Source: Bog-532 sp963830385 (GTDB lineage: Bacteria; Actinomycetota; Actinomycetes; Streptosporangiales; Streptosporangiaceae). From it: a DNA stretch of 64,000 nucleotides. Of the stretch, positions 8,244 to 16,847 are shown one piece after another. The stretch is from positions 84,775 through 148,774 of the forward strand of contig CAWHMD010000003.1 in the NCBI GenBank assembly GCA_963830385.1, in the 5' to 3' direction. The notes beneath the pieces are model-generated. The model was not told the origin of the DNA. It did no database searches and saw only the letters and a program-made list of their open reading frames with translations. Positions within the stretch are counted from its first letter, which is position 1. Each line of letters begins with the position of its first letter. The translations under genes were made by a program, and so were the position numbers.

Positions 8244-9761
8244 ATGACCCCATCACTGCCCGACTACGCGGACACGATCGTCATCGGCGCCGGCACCGGC
8301 GGCGCGGCCTTCGCCGGCCTGCTGGCCAGCCACAGCGACGAGCCGATCCTGGTCCTCGACGCCGGGCCCGACTACGGGCCGTTCGACCCGGCCCGCTGGC
8401 CGGCCGACACGCTCGACGCCAAGTCGATCCCGCTGTCGCACGACTGGGGCCTGGTCTCGGCCCCGCCGCAGCGGCTGGACCTGCCGCGCGCACGCATCGT
8501 GGGCGGCTGCTCGGCCCACAACGGCTGCACGATCTCCCGCAGCGCCCGGGCTGACTACGACGGCTGGGCCGCGGCCGGCAACCCCGGCTGGGAGGCGGCC
8601 ACCGTCGAACCGCTGCTGGACTGGGCGCACGAGCGGTTCCGGGTCCGCCGGTACCGGATGAACGAGCTGACCGTGGCCCAGGCCGCCTTCGTGAACGCGG
8701 GCGTCCACACCGGCCTGCCGTTCGCCGACGACCTCGACGACCTTGAGGCCGGCCCCGGTATCGGGCCGATGCCAGTCAACATCGTCGACGGCGTCCGCTG
8801 GAACGCCGCCTTCGCCTTCCTCGACCCGGTCCGCGACCGGCCCGGCCTGCGGATCGTCGGCCAGACCGAGGTCCGCCGGATCCTGGTCAGCAACGGCACC
8901 GCCACCGGCGTCGAGGTCACCGGGCCCGGCGGGCAGACCACCCCGATCGCTGCCGGCCGGGTCGTCGTCGCGGCCGGCGCCTACCACTCACCGGCTCTGC
9001 TGCAGCGTTCCGGGATCGGCGCCGCCGGCCAGCTGCGCGGCCTCGGCCTCGACGTCGTCGCCGACCTGCCCGGCGTCGGCCAGCACCTGCTCGACCACGC
9101 CTGCGTCCAGCTGGACTTCGAAGGCCGGGACGGCCTCGGGCAGGAGCTGGCCGCCCAGGCCTGGAACCCGGACGAGCAGACGGTGGGAAGGGCCCGATCC
9201 GCTCGCTGCGACGACGGGCCGTACGACCTCCACGTGTTCATGGTGGCCGGGGCCAACAGCGGGCACCCCGGCCTGCCGCCGATCAGCCTGTACGGCGGGG
9301 CGATGCGCGCGGCCTCGGCCGGTCAGGTCACCATCGCCAGCGCTGCCCCGGACGCCAGCCCGCAGGTCGACCACCGCTACGGCACCGACCCCGGCGGCCA
9401 CGACCGCGCGGTGCTGGGCGAGGCGCTCGAACTGCTGCGGGCGATGACCCGCGAGCCCGGGCTGCGGGACGTGCTCGGGGCCGAGCATCGTCCCGATCGC
9501 GACCCGCTGGCCAGCATCGTGAGCTACTGCCACCCGGCCGGCAGCTGCAAGATGGGGCCGTCCAGCGACCCGGGCGCGGTGGTGGACGCCACCGGCGCCG
9601 TCCACGGTGTCGGTGGCCTGTACGTCTGCGACGCTTCGATCATGCCCGACATCACCCGTGGCAACATCAACCTGCCGACCGCCATGATCGGTGCCCGCGT
9701 CGCGGCCGGGCTGCTCGGGCTGGATCCGGCCCGCGCCGCCGGCCTCCTCCATCAGCCCTGA
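8244..9761 (+). CDS. GMC family FAD-dependent oxidoreductase
   Basis: A 505-residue glucose-methanol-choline oxidoreductase. GAGTGG (15-20) is the FAD dinucleotide-binding motif, GGCSAHNG matches the GMC signature region, and the C-terminal YCHPAGSCKMG places the catalytic His at about residue 430, followed by the RGNINLPTAM segment with the second active-site residue. These enzymes oxidise alcohol groups of sugars, polyols or choline-like substrates. ATG 8244 has GAAGGA just upstream and fits the family N-terminus; the longer open frame runs through the DeoR gene and is a shadow. No signal peptide, so substrate oxidation is intracellular after import. Confidence 0.88.
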   Translation: MTPSLPDYADTIVIGAGTGGAAFAGLLASHSDEPILVLDAGPDYGPFDPARWPADTLDAKSIPLSHDWGLVSAPPQRLDLPRARIVGGCSAHNGCTISRSARADYDGWAAAGNPGWEAATVEPLLDWAHERFRVRRYRMNELTVAQAAFVNAGVHTGLPFADDLDDLEAGPGIGPMPVNIVDGVRWNAAFAFLDPVRDRPGLRIVGQTEVRRILVSNGTATGVEVTGPGGQTTPIAAGRVVVAAGAYHSPALLQRSGIGAAGQLRGLGLDVVADLPGVGQHLLDHACVQLDFEGRDGLGQELAAQAWNPDEQTVGRARSARCDDGPYDLHVFMVAGANSGHPGLPPISLYGGAMRAASAGQVTIASAAPDASPQVDHRYGTDPGGHDRAVLGEALELLRAMTREPGLRDVLGAEHRPDRDPLASIVSYCHPAGSCKMGPSSDPGAVVDATGAVHGVGGLYVCDASIMPDITRGNINLPTAMIGARVAAGLLGLDPARAAGLLHQP

Positions 9762-9797
9762 ACCGGGCAGAACCAACGCACTGGAGCGTCACAGCCG

Positions 9798-10808
9798 ATG
9801 AGCCTGACTCCCTTCGAACGCGACATCGCGGCCCAGCCCGAGGCGCTGCGCGCCTTCGCCCACACCGACGGCAACGCGGCGCTGGCGGCCCTGACGCCCG
9901 GCCGTTACGACCGCATCGTGCTCAGCGGCATGGGCTCTTCGCACGACGCGGCCCTGCCGACCTGGCGGCGGCTGGCCAGCGACGGCCTGGCGGTGTGGTG
10001 GGTCGACACCGGCCAGCTGCTGGACGCGCCCGAGCTGGTGACCGACCGCACGCTGCTGATCGTCACGTCCCAGTCCGGGTCGAGCGGCGAGGTCGTGTCG
10101 CTGCTGGAGTCACCGCGGCGGCCCGCCACCCTGGTCGCGGTCACCAACGACACGACCAGCCCCCTGGCGGCCGCCGCCAACCTGGTCATCGCGCTGCACA
10201 GCGGCGACGAGGCCACCGTCAGCACCAAGAGCTACCTCAACAGCCTGGCCGCTCACGACCTGCTGGCCGCGACGCTGACCGGCACCGCGCCCGGTGACGT
10301 GCTGGCGGTGGCCAAGGTCGTCGAGGAGTTCGGCGGCGCGGCCGGGCTGGTCCCGCTGGCCCGCGAGCTGCTCGCGGCCGACAATCCGCGGCTGGCCTAC
10401 GTCGGGTTCGGGGACTATGCGGCGACCGCGCTCTACGCCGGGCTGATCACCAAGGAGGGCGCCAAGGTGGCGGCCGAGGGCTTCATCGGCGGCCAGTTCC
10501 GGCACGGCCCGCTCGAGCTGGCCGGGCCGGGCCTGGTCGCGGTGCTGTTCGGCGCCGATGACCCGGGCGCCAACGCCTCGCTGCAGCGGCTCGCGACCGA
10601 CCTGACCCGGGCCGGCTCGGCCGTGGTGGCGGTGGCCGGCCTCGACCGGCCGGACGCCACGCTGCGGCTGCGCCCGCCGTCCGGGCTGATGGCCCAGCTC
10701 GCGCACGGCGCGGTGGCCGCCCAGCACCTGACCGTGGCGCTGGCGCAGGCGCGCGGCATCACCCCGGGCGCGTTCGCCTACGGCCGCAAGATCACCACCG
10801 CGCTCTGA
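9798..10808 (+). CDS. SIS domain-containing protein (sugar isomerase/AgaS-GlmS-like)
   Basis: A 336-residue protein with two SIS (sugar isomerase) domains and no glutaminase domain. The first shows GMGSSHDAA and TSQSGSSGEVVSLL (phosphosugar-binding Ser/Thr loops); the second spans about 190-330. The arrangement resembles stand-alone GlmS isomerase halves, AgaS and FrlB-type aldose-ketose isomerase/deaminases. It should isomerise or deaminate a phosphorylated amino sugar or glycated amine. Its stop overlaps the start of the ROK kinase (TGATG), so translation is coupled. Together with the kinase it suggests an amino-sugar or Amadori-type substrate, which would also fit an APC importer; this is inference. 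Confidence 0.85.
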   Translation: MSLTPFERDIAAQPEALRAFAHTDGNAALAALTPGRYDRIVLSGMGSSHDAALPTWRRLASDGLAVWWVDTGQLLDAPELVTDRTLLIVTSQSGSSGEVVSLLESPRRPATLVAVTNDTTSPLAAAANLVIALHSGDEATVSTKSYLNSLAAHDLLAATLTGTAPGDVLAVAKVVEEFGGAAGLVPLARELLAADNPRLAYVGFGDYAATALYAGLITKEGAKVAAEGFIGGQFRHGPLELAGPGLVAVLFGADDPGANASLQRLATDLTRAGSAVVAVAGLDRPDATLRLRPPSGLMAQLAHGAVAAQHLTVALAQARGITPGAFAYGRKITTAL

Positions 10809-11731
10809 TGGACGCCACGCTCGGGGTGGACCTGGGGGGCACCGGCACCCGGATCGTCGCGCTCGATCCCGGCGGCGCGGTGGTCCGCCACATCAGCTTC
10901 CGCACCGCCAGCGGCGACGCCGCCGACGGCGGTCAGGACGCCGCCGTCGAACGCCTGCTCGGCCAGCTCACCGACGTCGCCCGCGGGCTCGACGTCGCGG
11001 CGGCCGGGATCGGCGCCAGTGGCCCGGTCACCGCCGGCGGCATCATCGACAACCCGGCCACGCTGCCCGCCTACACCGGTCTTGACCTCTGCTCTTTGAT
11101 TGAAAAAGGGTCCAGCTGGGCGTGCGTCATCGACAACGACGCGGCCGCCGCCGCAATTGGCGAATACACCTACGGCGCCGGCCGGGGCAGCCGCACCTGC
11201 GTGGTCGTCACCCTCGGAACCGGCGTCGGGGTCGCCGTGGTGACCGCCGGGCAGCTGTTCCGGGCGGGCGACGGCACCCACCCCGAGGCCGGGCACATCG
11301 CGGTCCCGGATGCGCCCGGGCCCTGCTACTGCGGCCTGGCCCGGTGCTGGGAGCAGGCCGCCTCCCGGACCGCGCTGGAGGGGCTGACCGCCGGCGATCC
11401 GGCCCGGGCGGCGGCCGCCGCCCGCCGCGGGGAGGCCGGCCCGGCCGCGGCCTTCGGCCGCTACGGCCAGCGGGTGGGGGCCGGGCTGGGCACGCTGCTC
11501 ACGATCTTCCGGCCTGACCGGGTGGTGCTCGGCGGATCGGCCGCCCGGTACCTCGACCTGTTCGCGCCCGCTATGACGGCCGCGCTGGACCGCGACGTCC
11601 CCTACCGGTGGGCGCCACCCATCGTCGCCGCCGAGCTGGGCGACCTGGCCGGCGCGATCGGGGCGGCGGTGCTGGCCCGCCCCGGCCCAGCCACCGGCCC
11701 CGCCGCGTTATCCAGTTGGCGTCCGGCGTGA
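10808..11731 (+). CDS. ROK family sugar kinase
   Basis: A 307-residue ASKHA-fold protein. DLGGTGTR (7-14) is the phosphate-1 ATP motif, DNDAAAAA precedes the GTGVGVAVV phosphate-2 region, HPEAGH matches the ROK HxxGH zinc ligand motif, and CYCGLARCWE matches the Cys-rich ROK zinc motif. It likely phosphorylates a hexose or N-acetyl-amino sugar, giving the substrate for the SIS isomerase encoded upstream and possibly the DeoR inducer. There is no N-terminal HTH, so it is a kinase rather than a ROK repressor. It overlaps the SIS gene by 1 nt and ends the operon. Confidence 0.9.
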   Translation: MDATLGVDLGGTGTRIVALDPGGAVVRHISFRTASGDAADGGQDAAVERLLGQLTDVARGLDVAAAGIGASGPVTAGGIIDNPATLPAYTGLDLCSLIEKGSSWACVIDNDAAAAAIGEYTYGAGRGSRTCVVVTLGTGVGVAVVTAGQLFRAGDGTHPEAGHIAVPDAPGPCYCGLARCWEQAASRTALEGLTAGDPARAAAAARRGEAGPAAAFGRYGQRVGAGLGTLLTIFRPDRVVLGGSAARYLDLFAPAMTAALDRDVPYRWAPPIVAAELGDLAGAIGAAVLARPGPATGPAALSSWRPA

Positions 11732-11751
11732 CCTGGTGCTGAAATGTCGCG

Positions 11752-12540
11752 GTGAACCGTACTGCCGTGCTGGCTCAGTTCAACGACCAGATGCGCCGCG
11801 ACCCGGCGGCCGGGGCCGGATCCCGGATCGAGCGCGACGATCACGTCACCCGGATCGTTTCGGCCGGTGACGGCTGGAGCGGCGTGCTGTGGAGCGATCT
11901 GCCCGCCGCGGCGCCCGGCGCCGAGGTCGACGCGGTGATCGCCGCCCAGGTCAGCCGGTTCGCCGGCGTGGACGGCGAGTGGGAGTGGAAGTACTACTCC
12001 TACGACGAGCCCGCCGGCCTGCCCGAACGGCTGGCCGCGGCCGGCTTCGCGGCCGAACCGCCCGAGACCCTGCTGGTCGCCGAGATCGCCGATCTGGATC
12101 TGGACGCCAGGCCGCCCGACGGCGTCGAGCTGGTCCCGGTCACTGACGCCGGCGGCGCGGCCGCGGTGGTCCGGGTGCACGACGAGGTCTTCGGCGGAGA
12201 CCACCAGGCGACCGGCGCCGATATCGTCGCGGCCCTCGGCCAGCAGCCGCGCCCGGTCCAGGCCGTGGTCGCGATGGCGGGTGAGACCCCGGTCTCGGCC
12301 GCGCGGGTGGAGTTCCCCGAGCGCAGCGACTTCGCCAGCCTCTGGGGCGGCGGGACCCTGCCGGACTGGCGCGGGCGGGGCGTGTTCCGTGCCCTGGTCG
12401 CCTACCGGGCCGCCCTGGCCCGGGACCGCGGTTACCGCTACCTCCAGGTCGATGCCTCACCCGACAGCCGCCCGATCCTGCAGCGGCTCGGCTTCACCGA
12501 GCTGGCGACCACCACGCCATTCATCTATCCCGGCCACTAA
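11752..12540 (+). CDS. GNAT family N-acetyltransferase
   Basis: A 262-residue protein starting at GTG 11752, 20 nt after the kinase. The C-terminal 80 residues carry the GNAT fold: LPDWRGRGVFRALVAYRA contains the R-G-x-G-x-(F) pyrophosphate loop that binds acetyl-CoA, followed by YLQVDASPDSRPILQRLGF, the classical strand 6/helix 6 end. The N-terminal half is divergent and may be a second, degenerate GNAT domain. The acceptor is unknown. Codirectional with the sugar operon but may be independently expressed. Confidence 0.85.
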   Translation: MNRTAVLAQFNDQMRRDPAAGAGSRIERDDHVTRIVSAGDGWSGVLWSDLPAAAPGAEVDAVIAAQVSRFAGVDGEWEWKYYSYDEPAGLPERLAAAGFAAEPPETLLVAEIADLDLDARPPDGVELVPVTDAGGAAAVVRVHDEVFGGDHQATGADIVAALGQQPRPVQAVVAMAGETPVSAARVEFPERSDFASLWGGGTLPDWRGRGVFRALVAYRAALARDRGYRYLQVDASPDSRPILQRLGFTELATTTPFIYPGH

Positions 12541-12619
12541 CTCGCCCATCATCTGCCCGCCTTTATTCATTGCGGTGCTCTAACCTGCTGCCATCCCTCG
12601 AACCAGAAGGAATTGCGCG

Positions 12620-13192
12620 ATGAGCATCGCAACCATGGTGGATACCCGGATCGCCCGGCAGCAGGCCGAAAACGTCAAGAGCCCCAGCCCCGACAAGCCG
12701 GTGGGCGCCCCGACTGACCTCGTCAACCAGATCACCCGCTGGATACCGACCGAGACGATTACGATTTACGTGGCCCTTCTTGCTTTGCTGGCCCCGGTCG
12801 CGAAACACGCTCCCTCGTATCAGAGCCGCTGGGTACTGCTGGGCATTGTCACCGCGTCAAACCCCGTGGTTGTTTTCCTGCTGACGAAAGCCAAGAGCCA
12901 GACCAGGAAAATCAGCTTGCCCTGGTTCGAGATGATGGTCGCGCCGGTGGCGTTCGCGGCCTGGGCGTTCGCCCTGCCGGACACGCCGCTCAGCTCGATC
13001 ACCGGCTACCAGCTCAAATGGAACGCTGCGATCATCACGGTCACCACCACGGTCATCGTCCTGGTCGCCAACGCCCTGCACAATTCGCCGGACTACGACC
13101 AGGTCGTCACCATTCAGCAAGGCGCGCAGACCGACAACCCGATCACGACCAGCCCCGCCCGGCCCGCCAAGGCGGCCGTCGTCACCGGCTAG
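12620..13192 (+). CDS. Hypothetical four-helix membrane protein
   Basis: A 190-residue protein with a polar N-terminal 50 residues and about four hydrophobic segments (around residues 52-66, 73-92, 108-122 and 134-152), then a polar tail. AAGGA lies 8 nt before ATG 12620. No recognised family or catalytic motif. Its last 11 nt overlap the 3' end of the convergent amidohydrolase gene. The upstream 79-nt gap is relatively AT-rich and may hold its promoter. Probably an integral membrane protein of unknown function. Confidence 0.65.
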   Translation: MSIATMVDTRIARQQAENVKSPSPDKPVGAPTDLVNQITRWIPTETITIYVALLALLAPVAKHAPSYQSRWVLLGIVTASNPVVVFLLTKAKSQTRKISLPWFEMMVAPVAFAAWAFALPDTPLSSITGYQLKWNAAIITVTTTVIVLVANALHNSPDYDQVVTIQQGAQTDNPITTSPARPAKAAVVTG

Positions 13193-14855
13193 TGGGCAGG
13201 TCCCGGCCGCTGGCGTCGAACCGGCTCGCCCCGTCCACCAGCGTGGCCAGCACGCTGATATCAGCGATGCGGTGCGGGCTGACCGCCGTCGGGTCCTCGG
13301 CCAGCACGGTCAGGTCGGCCAGGTAGCCGGGCGCGATCGTGCCCCGGGTGTGCTCGGCGTGGCTGGCGTAGGCCGAGCCGCTGGTGTAGGCGCGCAGCGC
13401 CTGCTCGGGGGTGATCGCCTCGACCGGGTTGAACGGCGCCCCGGTGGCGGTCCGCCGGTTCACCATGTCGTGGATCCCCAGCAGCGGCGCCCCCGCCACG
13501 ACCGGCCGGTCCGAGCTGCCGGGCAGGGTCAGCCCCGCCTCCAGCAGCGACCGCTGCCGGTACAGCCAGCCGTGCCGCTCCGGGCCGATCGCGGCCAGGA
13601 AGCCGTCCCCCAGCTCGGTGGCGAAATGGCCCTGGGGGACCGGGACCACCCCCAGCTCAGCGGCCCGGGCGACCTGGTCCGGGCGGACGACCGCGAAGTG
13701 CTCGATCCGGTGCCGGGTGCCGGCCCGCGGGTAGCGCCGCTGCGCTTCCGCGTAGGCGTCGAGCGCGAGGTCGATGGCGCGGTCACCGATCGCGTGGGCG
13801 GCCACCTGCCAGCCCGACCGGTGCGCGGCGATGATCGTGCCGGCCAGCTGCCCGGCGTCGGCCTGCAGGTAGCCGCGGTCATCGGGAGTGCCGGCGTAGC
13901 CGTCGTGCATGGCGGCGGTCCGCCCGATCAGCGACCCGTCGGTGAAGATCTTCATCGCGCCGATCCGCAGCCAGTCATCGCCGAATCCGGTCCGGATGCC
14001 GAGGTCCAGCCCGAGCTCGAGGTGGTCACCGGGGTCGGCCGCCAGCGGGTGCAGGACGTCGCTGACCACCATCAGCTCGACCCGGACGGGCAGCCCGCCC
14101 CGGTCGCGGGCGGCCTGGTAGGCGGCCAGCTCCACCGGCGTGTGCCCGATCCAGCCGCCGCCGATGCCGGCCTCGGTGACGCTGGTGATGCCCTCGCTCA
14201 GGTACTGGGTGCTCGCCTGCTCGATCGCGTCGGCCAGGGTGGCGACCGGGTAGGGCCGCACCAGGTCGGCCACCAGCTCCTGGGCCGTCTCCTGCAGTAG
14301 CCCGGTCGGGCGGCCGGCCGCGTCGGTCACGACCTTGCCGCCGGGCACGTCGGCCGCCCGGTCGGCCATGCCCAGGTCGGCCAGCACGGCGCTGCTGACC
14401 GCGCACATGTGCCCCGAGGTGTGCCGGAGCCAGACCCGGCGGCCCGGCGCGGCCCGGTCCAGGCCGTCCCGGTGCGGGTGCGCGCCCAGCTTGTTCTGGT
14501 CGTAGCCGGCCCCGATGACCCAGTCGCCGTCGGCGGTGCTCTCAGCTTGCCGGGTGACCGCCGCGTACAGGTCGTCCAGGGTCGGCGTCGCCTCCGGGCG
14601 CAGGTCGGCCTCGCTCAGCGTCAGCCCGAACCAGGCCATGTGGTTGTGGGCGTCGTGGAAGCCCGGCAGGACGGTGGCGCCGCCCAGGTCCACCACCTCG
14701 CGAGCCCGCAGGCCGCCCGGGCCGGCGTCGGGGTCGAGCGCCAGCACCCGGCCGCCCGCGATCGCGACCGACCCGGCCCGCGGCCGGGCCGGGTCCATGG
14801 TCAGCACGTTGGCGTTGACCAGCAGCAGGTCGGCGAGGACGGGCTGGCTAGGCAT
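13182..14855 (-). CDS. Amidohydrolase family protein (YtcJ-like)
   Basis: A 557-residue metal-dependent hydrolase. The N-terminal beta-sandwich leads to GFHDAHNHMAWFG (H-x-H metal ligands in the barrel's first strand), AAHAIGDRAID supplies a further His, and RIEHFAVV and the SSDRPV segment supply the remaining ligands typical of the YtcJ/amidohydrolase_3 group. Such enzymes hydrolyse amides, imides or esters; physiological substrates of this group are mostly unknown. It is the last gene of a minus-strand set and its start overlaps the thioesterase stop by 8 nt, implying translational coupling to the acyl-CoA genes. Confidence 0.9.
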   Translation of the reverse strand: MPSQPVLADLLLVNANVLTMDPARPRAGSVAIAGGRVLALDPDAGPGGLRAREVVDLGGATVLPGFHDAHNHMAWFGLTLSEADLRPEATPTLDDLYAAVTRQAESTADGDWVIGAGYDQNKLGAHPHRDGLDRAAPGRRVWLRHTSGHMCAVSSAVLADLGMADRAADVPGGKVVTDAAGRPTGLLQETAQELVADLVRPYPVATLADAIEQASTQYLSEGITSVTEAGIGGGWIGHTPVELAAYQAARDRGGLPVRVELMVVSDVLHPLAADPGDHLELGLDLGIRTGFGDDWLRIGAMKIFTDGSLIGRTAAMHDGYAGTPDDRGYLQADAGQLAGTIIAAHRSGWQVAAHAIGDRAIDLALDAYAEAQRRYPRAGTRHRIEHFAVVRPDQVARAAELGVVPVPQGHFATELGDGFLAAIGPERHGWLYRQRSLLEAGLTLPGSSDRPVVAGAPLLGIHDMVNRRTATGAPFNPVEAITPEQALRAYTSGSAYASHAEHTRGTIAPGYLADLTVLAEDPTAVSPHRIADISVLATLVDGASRFDASGRDLPTSR

Positions 14856-15270
14856 CGGCTGCTCCCAGAGCCTGAAACGTTTCCCGGTACCAGGGGCTCC
14901 ACGGTGCGGGCCGGCCTTCGTCGATCTTGATGATCACCCGGTGCCCGTGCGCGAGGGTGCGGCCGTCGCGGGGATCGGCGCACCGGAACAGGTAGGTGGC
15001 GCTGGTCCGGCCGAGCTTCCCGGCCGACAGCTCGACCAGCAGCGAGCCGGGCGACTCGAGCGGCGCCACGAACTCCACGTGCAGCTCGCGGACCACGTAG
15101 CGCAGGTCCGGGTCACGCTCGGCGTAGCTGGTCCAGCCCCGGCCGAGCTGTTCGAACAGCGCGGACTGGGCCCGTTCCACGTGTACCGCGAACCGCGAGT
15201 TGTGCAGCGCCCCGTTCAGGTCGAGCTCGTCGAAGAACACCGGGCTGAGCCACTGGAAACCCGCGCTCAC
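14848..15270 (-). CDS. Hotdog-fold acyl-CoA thioesterase (4HBT)
   Basis: A 140-residue hotdog protein. FDELDLNGALHNSRF resembles the 4-hydroxybenzoyl-CoA thioesterase motif (D-x-N/D-x-x-x-H-N) near residues 13-27, followed by the long central helix and the strands VRELHVEF and GRTSATYLF. It would hydrolyse an acyl- or aroyl-CoA thioester. It overlaps the acyl-CoA ligase by 4 nt upstream and the amidohydrolase by 8 nt downstream, so the three are coupled. Confidence 0.86.
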   Translation of the reverse strand: MSAGFQWLSPVFFDELDLNGALHNSRFAVHVERAQSALFEQLGRGWTSYAERDPDLRYVVRELHVEFVAPLESPGSLLVELSAGKLGRTSATYLFRCADPRDGRTLAHGHRVIIKIDEGRPAPWSPWYRETFQALGAADA

Positions 15271-16847
15271 GCGGTGCCCCCCGCGTCAGTCCAGGTGTCG
15301 CTGGCCGTGTCGAACACCGGCCCGCCGAGCTCGCCCAGCTGCTTCTTGATCACCCGCTCGGAGTCCGTGCGTGGCAGGTCGGGCGCGGGCTGCCAGAACC
15401 GGGGCACCTTGAACCGGGCCAGCCGTTCGCGGCAGTAGCCGGCCAGCTCGGCGGGCTCGACCCCGGCACCGCCGGTGGTGACGTAGTAGGCCTTGACCTC
15501 CTCGCCGCGGATCTCGTCGGGGACCGCGACCACGGCCGCCAGCTGCACCCGGGGGTGGGTCAGCAGCACCTCCTCGACCTCCCGGGCGGCGACGTTCTCC
15601 CCGCCGCGCCGGATCATCTCCTTGCGCCGGCCCGCGTGGTAGACCCGGCCCCGCGAATCCATCCAGCCCAGGTCGCCGGTGTGGAACCAGCCGTCGCGGA
15701 ACACCGCGGCGGTCGCCTCCGGGTCGCCGTCGTAGCCGTCCATCATCCCCGGGCCGGCCAGCGTGATCTCACCGGTCTGCCCGGCCGGCAGCGGCTGGCC
15801 GCCGTCCCCGGCGATCCGCACCCGGCGGTGGCGGGCCGGGCCGCCCAGGCACCCGCTGCCGACCAGCTCGTCGTGGTCGGTGTCGGTGACCCGCAGGTCG
15901 CCGCCGGTCTCGGTCATCCCGAACGCCTCGTACCAGGGCACCCCCCAGCGCTCCTCCAGCGTGGCGTGCAGGGCGGGCGGGATCGCCGAGCACTGCACGG
16001 CCCGCACCCGGTGCCGGCGGTCCTCTGGGCTGGCCGGCATCCGCAGCAGCAGCCCCGGCATCGCGCCCAGGCAGTAGAAGTAGGTCACCTGGTGCGCGCG
16101 CACCTTGGCCCAGAACGACGACGGGTGGAAGCCGTCCAGGATCACCAGCTCGGCGCCGGCCAGCAGCCCGGCCGCGACGTTCCACTGCGGGTCGATGTAG
16201 TGGAACGGCTGGGCGGTCAGCATCACGTCGGCCGGGCCGAGGTAGGGGAATTCGTTGACCATGCTGGCGGCCAGCAGCGCCCAGTAGCGGTTCGGCAGCA
16301 GGCAGCCCTTCGGGCGGCCGGTGGTGCCCGAGGTGAACTGGACGTTGGCCGTGGCCGCCGGGTCCGGGGGAGTGAAGCCGCCGGGCACGCCGGCCCGGGC
16401 CGCCTCACCTGCCAGCTCGGCGGCCGGGATCATCCGCGCGAGCGCCGGCAGGTCAGCGGGCAGCCGCTCCAGCAGCGGCCCGAACTGCGCCCCGGTCACG
16501 ATGGCCGAGGCCCGGCAGGCGGTCAGCACGTGGGAGGCATCGGCGGTCTGGTAGCGGGTGTTGACCGGCACCGCCGCCGCCCCCAGCCGCGACAGCGCCA
16601 GCCAGGTCAGCGGGAACGCCGCCTCGTTGGACAGCAGCACCGCCACCCGGTCGCCGGCCCGCACGCCGCGGTCGCTCAGAGCCTGCGCGTAACCGGCGGT
16701 CAGCCGGTTCACGTCCGCGAACGTCAGCTGGTCGCCGGGATCGAACCGCCAGGCGATCCGGTCCGGCCAGCGCTGCGCGGCGGCGTGCACCGCGGCCACG
16801 AGCGTGGCGGCCAGGGCAGGCTCGGGCGCACCCACCTCAGCGCTCAC
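15267..16847 (-). CDS. Class I adenylate-forming acyl-CoA synthetase
   Basis: A 526-residue ANL-superfamily ligase. FTSGTTGRPKG (171-181) is the ATP phosphate loop, YEAFGMTETGG the second core motif, GWFHTGDLGWMD the hinge/ATP motif, and RGGENVAAREVEEVL the C-terminal signature. A C-terminal Lys in the DSERVIKKQLG segment would be the adenylation lysine. The likely reaction is activation of a carboxylic acid to its CoA thioester; similarity in layout to carnitine/crotonobetaine-CoA ligases and medium-chain ligases is noted but the acid is unknown. It overlaps the fusion gene upstream by 11 nt and the thioesterase by 4 nt. Confidence 0.9.
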   Translation of the reverse strand: MSAEVGAPEPALAATLVAAVHAAAQRWPDRIAWRFDPGDQLTFADVNRLTAGYAQALSDRGVRAGDRVAVLLSNEAAFPLTWLALSRLGAAAVPVNTRYQTADASHVLTACRASAIVTGAQFGPLLERLPADLPALARMIPAAELAGEAARAGVPGGFTPPDPAATANVQFTSGTTGRPKGCLLPNRYWALLAASMVNEFPYLGPADVMLTAQPFHYIDPQWNVAAGLLAGAELVILDGFHPSSFWAKVRAHQVTYFYCLGAMPGLLLRMPASPEDRRHRVRAVQCSAIPPALHATLEERWGVPWYEAFGMTETGGDLRVTDTDHDELVGSGCLGGPARHRRVRIAGDGGQPLPAGQTGEITLAGPGMMDGYDGDPEATAAVFRDGWFHTGDLGWMDSRGRVYHAGRRKEMIRRGGENVAAREVEEVLLTHPRVQLAAVVAVPDEIRGEEVKAYYVTTGGAGVEPAELAGYCRERLARFKVPRFWQPAPDLPRTDSERVIKKQLGELGGPVFDTASDTWTDAGGTA

